Under the pieces are notes generated by a model that saw only the letters and a program-made list of their open reading frames with translations, made no database searches and was not told where the DNA came from. The translations under genes were made by a program, and so were the position numbers. From Adiantum capillus-veneris (taxonomy: Eukaryota > Streptophyta > Polypodiopsida > Polypodiales > Pteridaceae): a stretch of 64,000 nt of DNA. Location: NCBI GenBank assembly GCA_014529385.2, contig CM043950.1, positions 153,940,445 through 154,004,444 on the forward strand, given 5' to 3'. Shown here one piece after another: positions 37,501 through 49,500 of the stretch. How positions within the stretch are numbered: the first letter of the stretch is position 1; the number at the start of each line of letters is the position of its first letter.

Positions 37501-40500
37501 TACATCCAAATAGCATGCAATTCACAAATCACACACTTAGTTTACACTCAACAGTGTGTTTCAATCATTCAATCTAGCCATCTTATTCCATCCAGAACTC
37601 TTGATGCACCCAGATCACTTTGTAGCCATCTCATCCTCCCGGAACTCTTGATGCACTCACACAAGTATCCAGTCATCTCATCCAAATAGACATCTTGATG
37701 CACTAGAACAACATTTAGTTCACATTCACTTAGCCATCAAATCCAGATCTTGTTGATCTCTAACAAATCAAACAAAATGTTGCAATGTCACGTGCACATG
37801 GCTCTGTGCGCCACGTGGACATGCTTCATCGACTTCCAGACCCAGTTTTCCCCTTCTTCCTAGATAGGGATGTCTAGAATCCTAGGAGGATTAGTACCGG
37901 CAATTTTGTGAGCCTATTCACAGGGCCTCCATGTCCGAACAAGTCCATTGGATTAGGTTTTCCAATTTTGAAACCCTCTTGCATAAATGGTTTGTACACA
38001 CGTTTTAACACGTGTTGTTACACTATGGTGGGCATCTCGCAAGATGAGCATGTAGTTTTAGGTTAAAGGAATCTAACGAGCCATTCCCCACGTCGATCGG
38101 ACTGGCCGGTCTTCGTGGACATCGTTGTTTGCGTATCCACCCATTCGCTCTATGAGCATCCATCCGGTTTGCAGTTTGGTTCACACCATCCGAGTTGGGG
38201 CAGCAAAGGTTATTGTTGACCGGGAATAACCAACAAGGGCATTGTTGATCCAAGAGGCAGTCCATTGTTTATGAGTAGATGCGTCATCACCATCCTTGTC
38301 TTTTGGACATTTCCACATCAACCAAGGGAGCCTATCAAAAGTCGCGGTGGAGGACATCATCTAGCAGGAACTTCATCGGAGGCCATCTTATGGTGTGCAT
38401 GGAGTTCGGTACCTGTACCTCACCTTAAGCAGGAGGGGATGTCACATGCACATGGCTCTGTGTGCCACGTGGACATGCTTCATCGACTTCCAGAGCCAAT
38501 TTTTCCCTTCTTCCTAGATAGGGATGTCTAGAATCCTAAGAGGATTAGTACTGGCAATTTTGTGAGCCTGCTCGCAGGACCTGCATATCCGGACAAGTCC
38601 ATTGGATTAGGTTTTCCAATTTTGGAACCCTCTTGCATCAATGGTTTGTACACACGTTTTGACAGGTGTTGTTACACAACGGTGGGCATCTGGCATGACG
38701 AGCATGTAGTTTTAGGTTAAAGGAATCCAACGAGCCATTCCCCGCGTCGTCGGATTCCCAGGTGGGCGAATGTGCGACAGTTGCACCCAAGTTTGGACCG
38801 CCCTTGACCTATTTTTTATAAATCATTTTAATGATTTATTTGTTGGAATTGGTGGACAGTTTGCCCGACCCAGATAATAACCGATACTTAAGCAGCATGA
38901 GCCTGGCCTTTTGAGGCAAGTGAAGAAGCGCAAGTGGAGAGCAAATAGCCTGGCGTTTTTGGACTTCCAATCAGGCAGTGTTTTCGAATGTGTAGCCATC
39001 GCCATCAGCAAGTAGCAAATAAGCCAGCATTTTCTCCCATTCAGCCCTGACGTTTTCTGGACAGCAGCAAAACAGCCAGCATTTCTTGCTTCCAGCCCTA
39101 GCGCCAGCAGATATCTGCAGATCAGGCCAGCGTGTTCAGTTTCAGCCCATCCTCTCGCGACGGATCGTCTCGAACACTACCTACGCCCGTTTCCCGTTGC
39201 GATCCGGTACTTCGGCAGCCCATTGAGCCCTCACCTCGGACATTCCCTCGCCGGCATCGAGTGCTCCATTGCTGTTCATCATCGGCATCGTCGAGATCTA
39301 CATTTTCAGCCCTTCATTCCTCTCATCTCGGGAGTGCAAATCAGCCCCTTGACGGCCATCCGCAATCCCACATCGAGAAGGATCCAAGGTGCATCAAATC
39401 AGCCCCGGAGGTGCCTCTTCTTGAGGAGTTACCGCGGTGATTGTAGCGCGGATAATGTGTCGTGCTCTCTACAGTGGGTGGTCCTCAGTGCAATGTGCGT
39501 GACAATCTCACTCAAAACAGGCTGAAAACAGGAAACAATAGACACACCCTAGCTCACATAGACACAACAGCAGCAGTAGAGTAGACCACAACAAGTGACT
39601 CGACTATCTCAAAGCACCGATACAGACTCTGGCGTGGCAGCGCACTCAACTCCAGCCCAGGACTCACAGGTACAAATGGGGTGTCGAGGCTCAGATGTGC
39701 AGGGATGGTGAACACGTGCTCTGTGTATAGACTCCCTACGCTCCAGAACGATGCTGGACCAAAGGTGAAGAAGCTGATCCCGATGACCAACCGCTACTAC
39801 TCATATGTAACACCATAAAGGGCCACCAATGGCTCATAAATGTCAGCCATGTGGTGACCTGGCCACGATGTCCACTAGACCACCGTCGGTACCTTGCCAC
39901 TGCCACGTGTCACTCCTAGCCCAGAGGGTCCGTCCAATGTGAAACAGCCTAGACCAATTGTACTAATTGTGTCCTCTGAAAGTGACACTATAGCAGGTTG
40001 CCCGCCATAAGACCGCTCACCGTCTCGGTGAGAGGAAATACTGAAAAAACTGTGAAAGAAAACCCTTAGGTACTGCATCTGCACATATTTCTTGAAGCAG
40101 GTTCTAGGCCCAAAAGTGGAGTTTAGACACACTGTACTGCTTGCAAATGTTTTAAGCCTTTGGATAGGCGGGACTCAATATGATTGCATAATCCAAGAAT
40201 CCAATTGGCTAAACAGAATAAAGCTCCATAGCAAAGAGATATGCTCGGTTTGGATCCAACGCATCTTTATTATTGATAACCATAGTGAGAGAAAAATGAC
40301 CTCGTCCATGCTTGCAGATAATTTTGCCACACTCTTCTCGAAAGGAGGGATGACCATAAGCTTGCGTAACACTGCAAGGAGGGATGACCATAAGCTTGAA
40401 AGGTTGATGACCATAGCCCAAAAAATATGCTGAGGTTGAGGGGGTGGGGAGGGCTAGGGGGGCTGGCTAGGGACGAGGGGACGAGAGAGGGTGGGTAGGG

Positions 40501-43500
40501 GCGAGGGGAAGGGAGAGGGTGGGTAGGGGCGAGAGGGGGTGGGATGGGTAGGGGCGAGGGGGAAGGAGGGGGAGGGTAGGGGTGAGGGCTTAAGGGGTGG
40601 GTAGGGGCGAGGGCTTAAGGGGGTGGGTAGGGGCGAGAGGGGGTGGGGTGGGTAGGGGCGAGGGGTGAGGGGAGGGTAGGGGCGAGGGGGAGTTAGGGGG
40701 TGGGTAGGGGCGAGAGGAGTGAGGGGGAGGGTAGGGGCGAGGGGAAGGTGAGGGGGGCAAGGGCTTAAGGGGGTGGGTAGGGGCGAGGGCTTAAGGGGGA
40801 GGGTAGGGGCAAGGGGAAGGTGAGGGGGGCGAGGGCTTAAGGGGGAGGGTAGGGCGAGGGCGAGAGGGGGAAGGGAGGGTGAGGGACTAGGGGCGAGGGG
40901 GCAAGGGGGAGGGACTAGGGCGAGGGGGTGAGGGGGAGGGACTTAGGGCGAGGGCGAGGGTAGTGATGGGGACTAGGCGAGGGGGAGGGTAGGACGAGGG
41001 CGAGGGGGAGAGGGGGAGGGAGGGCGAGGGGGAGAGGGGGAGGGTAGGGCGAGGGTAGGGGGCGAGGGAGGGACTAGGGCGAGGAGGAGAGGGGGAGGGT
41101 AGGGCGAGGGAGGGACTAGGGCGAGGGGGTGAGGGGGAGGGTAGGGCGAGGGCGAGGGCGAGGGGAAGAGGGGGAAGGGAGGGTGAGGGACTAGGGCCAG
41201 GGGGTCAGGGGGAGGGTAGGGCGAGGGGGAGAGGGTAGATAGTGGCAAACAAAGAGCACCCAGCTATCAGGAGCAATACAGCTATCAAGATCTTGGAATT
41301 CATCTTGTAGGACGGGCTTTGAGAAGGGAGTTTGCTAGACACAGAGGAGAGCTTTCTTCTAGTCGGAGAAGCAGACGCCAAAAGGGTTGATGTTTTAGGG
41401 GGGGTGAACTCATGTAGAGGAGGTTTCTTACTGCTACTATGCTTCTTCATAGGCTCAGGTGGCACATTAGATTTAGTTACTGTGGAATCATTTGAAGAGG
41501 GTGTTCCTTCAGGCGAAGAGTGAATAGAGACTCCATAACAAGGCATAGATTTTGTAGCCTCCAACCACTCGAGCAGATCTTCATCTGACCCTTCAGGTGT
41601 AATAGGCTGTTCTTGTTCAGGTTTGGTTTCCATTGACAAAGAAACTTGCTGCACCACGGGATCCATACCACCTTCTAAGAGCGTGGGTTGCATCGAGGAG
41701 CCAGAAGTATGTATCCACATTGCATCATTTCCCCAATCGTGGAGTGCTTTAGTGTGTCGCAGCCATGGTCTTCCAATAAGCAAGGGAAATCCGCCCTCAA
41801 CCTGGGGAAGACGAACCACCACAAAATCCAAGTTAAAAGTAAAGTCTTGTACCTGCAGAGGCACATTGTCCACTATGCCCACTGGGTAGACTGTCCGCAG
41901 GTCGGCCAATGTAACTGTGAAGGGAGCAGGGCGAGTATGCTGTAGACCTAGAGCTAACATATTGAACTCGGGCATCAAGTTGATGCCAGATCCACCATCC
42001 ACTATCACTCCTGAGAATTGCCGACCTAAAACGGACACTGTCAGGCGAGGGCTTCTATAATTAGTGAGTGGAGCAGCAGGATTGGATATCATATAGGACT
42101 CTGACGGTCGCACTGGGAGGTGCCCACCACTAGGACCTGCTCCAGGGTAAAGTGACTGAATCACTGCAAGGGTGTCACTTCTGAAACTCGCATCTAGCCG
42201 CAGCATGTCATGGAGGGACATTTGTTGGAAAGTGTTCTTCAAGACTGTCTCTGCTGTATGCTTCGCTTTTTCTACCTGTTGTTGTTCCTTTGGTACTTTG
42301 ATCTTCTATACATCGGAAATTGCTTCCAAGAAAGCTTCATCAATATCTGAGAGCAAAGATTTGGATTCTTTCATAGCACTGGGGGATTGCTTGTTAACAG
42401 CTGCAGGCAGGGTATTCACTGGTGTGAGAATGTGTGGGGGAGTTGAACTTGATGGAATGGTAAGACCGAGAGCGGCTCTCTGGGCCCGGGTGAGGACGCC
42501 CGATGGCTCCTCTGCCAACTCCTGCGGCTTATTTTGAGGGGTAACCACGTGGGTAGAAGGGGGCGGCTGAGAAACAGTGCTAACTGCTATCAAATTGAGC
42601 TTGGGAAAGGCAAACTCAGTTTGGCTTTGACTTGGGTTCGAAGCCATGGATGCACGAATTCTAGGGCAATCCGTATTGTAGTGATCTTTCATATCAGGGC
42701 AATGACGGCAGGGAGGGGACCCTTCCGGGCAGAAGGCATTTGCTTTGGTATGCCCATACTCTCCGCATCTGTAGCATAAAATGGGCCGATTCAAAGAGCG
42801 AGTCGAAGGGCGAGGTGGTCCTTGCTCCTGGTGCATTGAGTTGGAGGTGGACGCATAGAAGCTTTGAGGTGATGCGGGAGCATGGGTATGATAAAAGCTC
42901 TGAGACAGAAAAGTACTTTGCATACCTTGCATAGGAGGGGCTGTCAGCAAAGGTGGCATATGGTGTGGATGGCCACAGGGAGAAACCATGTTGGATGCAG
43001 GTGTTGGCCCTTGCTAAAGAGAAGGACCAAGACTTTGCTGTATTTGTCACAATCCCTTGAGGTAGTAACAATTCTGTCCTCATGTCCAGATTTTTCACAG
43101 AAGTGGCAGTAAACCCGAAGGGGGCATTCCTGTGGAGGGTGCCCTGGAGAGCGGCGGAGAGCGGCATGAGCTACACCAAACCGTAGCCTTAGTCTCTTGC
43201 TGACACTTGAGCTCTTCTAGCTCGCACTTAATCTGTTCCAACGCCTCGTGATGTGGAGGCTTCTCTTGTTTAAGAGAGAAGGACCTCTCCTCTTGAAGAG
43301 CTCGCTGTAACTTTAGGGCTTCCAGTTCCCCGCGTAAAGAAGTTAAAGGATCAGCAGGACTTTCCAAAAACACAGAGAGGGTCTCTATGTGAGGGGGGTT
43401 GGTGAACAGCTTCCTAGCCCCCTCTACTTGCCTTTGTTCTTTGGTTGTGCCCTCCAACCTGTTGATAGCCCTGCTAGCCTCCCCTATCCACTACCATCTC

Positions 43501-46500
43501 AATCTGAATTGTCGGAATTCTCTAATGAGCCATCAACAGATTCGTGTACTTTGTCGGAACCCTCGGATGCACTATCATCTAATTCTATTTCTTCTTCAGA
43601 ATACTCTGATGAACTTGCATCCGGTTCCCTTTGTTCGTCAAAACCCTCCGATGCACTATCATCTCATCCCCTTACTTCTCCGGAATCCTTTGATGAACTT
43701 TCATCCGGTTCCATTGGTTCTCTCTCTTCACTGGAAGACTCTTGCCCTGTTGAGGTGGACATTGGTTTATTCGTAGGATAAGTCAATGAGCGGGCATGTA
43801 ATTAAAAACCTTGATTGGCATGTCCCATAAGTCTTTGAATAGAGTCAGACTTACAATACCCGGATACTATTGAATCTCTTTTGGCAAACCACAACAAAAC
43901 CGTTAAATTTGGTCCCCCTCAAAGTGACCCTCTGAAACAAGGACATTGGCAAATAGGTATCCCAAAACCTCTGGCAGTAGTCATCCGACGTGTCTTTCTT
44001 AGTCATTCTCAGATGATGCCAAGCCGTAATGACACCTTCTTCATATTCTTCCATTATCCAGGCAAAAGTGAAAATGCTCTTGAATTTAGCCACTTCTTAA
44101 GTGCTTCTTTGCGTAACAAGAGTAGACCACCAAGTCTATACATTTCCTTTCAAGTAGATGCCGCCTTTCACACCTTGGAGCGTTCCAAAAACCGATTTCC
44201 TGAGAAGGTGACGTCAAACTACTATATGGACCCCTGGTAGCTTGAAAACGTGTCAAACTTGACTGCTTGACCCCAATCCTTGACTCCTTGGTCTTCTTGT
44301 CCATTTGTTCACTGTCAGAAGAGGACGAACTCTCCTCCTCTAAACTACTCAATGACCTCACGTGCCTTCTAGAATTTTTCGATTTGGGCGCCCCCTCATT
44401 CATTGTGAGCCTACAATTGGATTTCCACAATTTGCGTTGATGCTTTTTGGTAGATTTTGAGGAACAGTTGCTTTTCGGACAGTTTGCTTTCAAGAATTTT
44501 TCGATTTGGACCCCTCCTCGTTCATTGTGAGCCTACAATTGGATTTCCGCAATTTGCGTTGATGCTTATTGGAAGATTTTGATGACCATTTGCTTTTGGG
44601 ACAATTTGCTTTTGAGTTTAATTGCTTTTGGGGCTCTGCTCTTGGCATCCCTTGTAAGAAAAAAAGGAGTCCATGGGCCTCACTCTTCAAAGCATTTGGA
44701 CGCAGAGTCTGAGAGCTGAGGACCCGCGGGAGTTGTACTTTGAGCAAGCATTAATGTAAAAGAAATACCGAAAGCGGTGCCAGTCTTTGGGGCCAATCTC
44801 TCTGGGCACGGAACTACGTCGGGCCGTGTCAACCAAAGTAAACTGTGATTTTAAAGTTGTGAAATATTTTAAGTGATTCTCTCGTGTGTCGTGTCGGATT
44901 CCCAACTTGGGGTGCCCAAGCCTGTGACAGTTATAGCATCATCTCCGTCATCGACTTGATCAAAGCCTCCACAGGGTTTGGTCACTTTGGTGCAATCCAT
45001 GGCATAGATGACGATGGGGGAGAATTGGGGAGCAATACCTTGGTGTAGAAACTTTGTCTTCTCCAACTCCACTCTCACCACCTTCACACAAAGTATCCAT
45101 TCCGCTTCGGGTGATGACCATACACTGAGTTCTTGGGTATTTGGGGTTCTTTGGGTTCTTGAGTTCTTGAGGGTCGTGAGGTTCTTCAGTTTTTGAGGTT
45201 CTTCAGTTATGAGGTTCTTGAGATTCTTGAGTTCTTGGCTTGCAATCTGCGTTTAAGAAGGCTTTACTCCTTCCTGCAGGTGCACCCCTTGGCGGCCTTG
45301 CGCTCACACCAAGGTTGCTTTTTCCCACCTCACGTCGATTGGCCTGCAGCTAAGTGCAAGGTCCGCTCTCAATGAGTGGAAAAAAGGAAGGAGAAAAGGC
45401 TTCACAAGCCCTTCTTTCTTGGGTTACTTGCCACTCTTCAAAAACACAGATTAGGGATCGACACGCTGTGAGCGGGATGGAAACACACAGAACGCCTCTA
45501 TAACGACTCGACACACACTCTTGGGAAGATACACACACACTATGGGGCACCACTCGGCTTACACAACCCTCCTGGCCGAGACAGGAAACACACCCATGGA
45601 GCGCGAGGAGAGAGACTATCCACTTGCCCACTCCACACAGAGACACACACACACACCCAAAAAACTAAGCTCAAAAGAGGATAACTTCTGATGTTTAGAT
45701 ACAAATGAGCTTGGGCCAACACCAATGGGACAAACAGCTCACACAATATGGGTAAAAGATACCAGATACAATCACAAATTGGAGCAGAAGCTTCGCTCAT
45801 AGGAGAAACTTACACAGCCAAAACAGCAGAAAAAGAGTGAGGAATTTGCCAAAATGGACAGCGCCATCGCGTCCGGAACGGCCCAAAACCCCAGTCTACA
45901 ATGTCAAAGTGCTCAAATCCGACCTCAGATGAGCAGTTTTCGGCTACAACAGGCTCCAAAATGAGCAAAAACACACCTGCGGCTGTTCCTCCTCTCTTCT
46001 CCACGTTTTTTCTCGTCTTCTCTCTGTTTTTTCAGTTCCCACACTTAGCTTTATTAGTTGGGCACCCTTGGCCTTTTAGATGACCTCAAACGGACCCCAA
46101 ACAGGCCAAAAACTGACCTCGCAGTGCATAGTTGTCACCTTTTTGCATCCATACGCACACCTGGCACTCGATTTTTTCCAATAATGCGTCCCGCCACCAC
46201 GTGGAGTGGCTCCAAAAAGTGGTCCTCATGATGACCTCTCTGCATAATTCTCACAAGAAAACACCCACGTTGTGTTCGTACTCCTCCACGTGTAAGTATT
46301 GACCCCATTCGACCTCCTGACGCCACTAGATGCCATCTGACGCACCTGCTTACCTCATGTCGTCAGCCCGCCGGTAACTTCCTCGAGAAGTTTTACGCGC
46401 TACCAACTCCTCATTATTATAGAAAAAACACACTGGTACTGGTAACGATGAAAATCGATGCACTATGTACATGCTGTCCTACCTGTACACATGTGGGCCC

Positions 46501-49500
46501 CACGTAACCACCTGGCTCTGGAAAATGGGCAATCCTTTATTTGATGCACCATGCTTGTGTATGTACATATGCGCAATCCCTTGCTCCAAAAAACTCCTGA
46601 CATAATTTGCCCATCCCCTAGCCTGCTAGATCATTCATGATCAGCAGCAGCAAAAAGAGATATGAGGCTCGCCTCATCACAGGTCTCCTCATCCCTCACA
46701 GACATCACTTGCTCTTCAAAAAACACATCTTGCTCCACCATCATCAACCTGGCATGATACAGTTTAAGACGCAATCCATTTACCCTTGACTTATGTAGAG
46801 CCCCATCCAGGTTAGCCAACTGATATGTACCATTCGGAAAACACTCCACTACCTTGAAAGGGCCTTCCCACTTAATTTGAAACTTCTTTTGGAAGGTGTT
46901 GTCCAGCTTACTGTTGTAGCGCAAAACCAAGTCATGCTTTTTGATACCCTTACTTTTTACCTTTTCATTTATCTTTGCCAAAGCCTTATCCTGCATCTGC
47001 CCATAATGCTCCAATGCGCTCATCCTATCCAACTGAACCTCTTGTAATTGCAAGAGCCTCTCTTTGAATGCATCACTAGGCGGCCCAAGCAACTTCTCTA
47101 GCATCTTGACTGCAGGCAACTCTACTTCCACAGGCAATAGTGCTTCCTTTCCATACACCAAATGAAATGGAGTAAACCCTGTACCTGTCTGCACTGCAGT
47201 ACGGTAAGCCCATAATGCACTAGGCAATTCCAAATCCCAATTCTTTCCTGGGTGCTCTGTCACTTTTGAAAGGATTTGTACCAACTCACCATTGAATCTT
47301 TCATTCAAGCCATTACACTACAGGTAATAAGGAGTGGTATGCTGGTGCCTAATCTTCATCTTTGCGCATAAGAAGTCTAGCAGTTTAGCTCTAAATCCTG
47401 GCCCCTTATCTGAAAGTAGCTCTAATGGCACCCCAAACTTGCAACAGATTTCATCATACACAAATTTTGCCACATCCTTTGCAGTGATCTGTTTTACTGC
47501 TATAGCCTCTGCCCATCTAGAGAGATAGTCCACTGCAATCAAAATATAGCTTTTGCCCCTGCTTGTGATAGGTAACGGGCCTATTGCATCAATCCCCCAC
47601 TTTTCAAACACATCAAACGCCATAATGGTTTTTCGTAACTCTGGCTTCAACACTCTCTTCCCAAATGCTTGACACCTATTGCAAGACCTACACCAATGGT
47701 GAACATCTTTGTGCAAACTAGGCCATACATACCCCTCTTGCAAAATCTTACGCAAGGTGATCTTTAGAGCAAAATGGCCGCCACATGCGCCTTCATGATT
47801 CTCTTCCAACACTCTATACAGCTCCTCCCGCCAAGGTACACGTCTCAACACAAGATCAGCCTCTTTCATGTACAAGACATCACCAATCAATTTGTACCTG
47901 TATGCTCTACGCACAAAACCATACTTCTTAGACTTCGGAATCTCCTTTGGAATGATTCCTGTTAGCAAAAACTCCTCTTCTTGAGCCAAACTTTCCCGGC
48001 CATGATAAAGAGGTAAAGTGGTCCTCAACACAAATAGCTCCCCAATCATGCCTTGAGCTGCTTCATGTGCCTCTCCATTTAGAGCACGTTCAATGTGTCT
48101 GATGCTCCATGCTTCAAACTTTTTTAACAGGCCTTTAATTCTGAAACACATTTCCTTCAATGAGGTGTTCTTGCTCTTCCACACACCCAGCACTTGCTTC
48201 ACAACTAACAAGGCATCACCTTTTATGCTCAACCTTCTAATCCCATGCTTCAAACAAATGTGTAATCCGGCTTCCAAAGTAGCATATTCAGCCTCATTGT
48301 TACTATGCGCATCCAACTTGAACCCTCTCTTGCATACTAGCTTCCCCTCTGGATCATGAAGTGCTATACCCCCTGAAGCGGCATCATGGCTCTTTTTGTA
48401 TGAACCATCAAAGAACAACACATGTGCATTGCTGATCTGTGGCACTTCTTCAACTACATTTCTCACCACCTCCTCCTTAACAATAAGGGGATTCTCCTTG
48501 TAGGTCAACAAATCAGCTAGGGTAGCCCTTGTACTGTCTTCCACTAGAAAAGAGAACTCAAACTCTTGCAGCTCAATTACCCATTTCTTCACCACATTTG
48601 ACATGTTAGTACCATTAATTAACTGTGGCAAAAAGGCATAACTTGTCAAGAAAACAAAAGGTCGTGGTAGCAAGTAATGACGAAATCGTCGACAAGCAAA
48701 TATCACACTGGCCATCACTAGCTCTACTTCCGAGAATTTTCTCTCTGCTACCAACTTCACTCAGCTTGCACAATACACTGGCCTCATATAATGGCTGCCC
48801 TTCCCCTTTTGCAATAGCATGGCTCCAATGGCATCATCCCCTACTGATGGATTTACATAAAAAACTTTCTCCCAATCAGGAGCCTGCATGGCTGACAACC
48901 CCCCTAGCACCTCTTTCACCTCTTGAAACACTTCTTCACACTTGTCATCCCATTGCAATGGATCATGCTTTGCCACTTGTTGTAATGGATAAAGAAGTTG
49001 AGAAGACAATGGAATAAACCTTGCCATGTACTTCACTTTGTGTATAAAGGTTGCCAATTGCTTCGTACTCGTAGGTGATGGAAGAAGAATAATAGACTTA
49101 ACCTTGTCTGGATCAGCCTCAATGCCATTTTCTGACACCATGTGACCCAATAACTTCACCCTTGGTTGTGCTAGATGACATTTCTTGGGATTTAGTTGTC
49201 CTCCACATTCATCATATCGAGCCAATACCATCTGCAACTTCTCATGATGCTCAGCCCTACTGCTATAGACACAGAAGTCGTCCATAAAAGCCTTAACACA
49301 ACTACCAATAAAAGGTTCCAATACCCAATTTGCTCTCTCTTGATAGAAAGATGGTCCATTTGACAACCCAAACGGCAATACTATGTAGCAATAGCAGCCC
49401 CATGGCGTAATGAAAGTTGTCTTTGTGCGGTCTTTAAGAGCAATCTTCAATTGAAAATAGCCTGAAAAACCATCAAACACATTGTACCTCTCATAACCTG

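Noticed and set aside
40973-41248. Pro/Leu/Ser-rich frame on the minus strand
   Set aside because: Explained by the G-rich minisatellite complement.
43389-43781. Ser-rich plus-strand repeat protein
   Set aside because: The opposite strand matches the chromovirus gag Ser/Asp-rich region at 24.0-24.2 kb, so this is a shadow.
48625-49017. Plus-strand frames within the Tat pol region
   Set aside because: Antisense shadows of well-supported RT and RNase H coding sequence.
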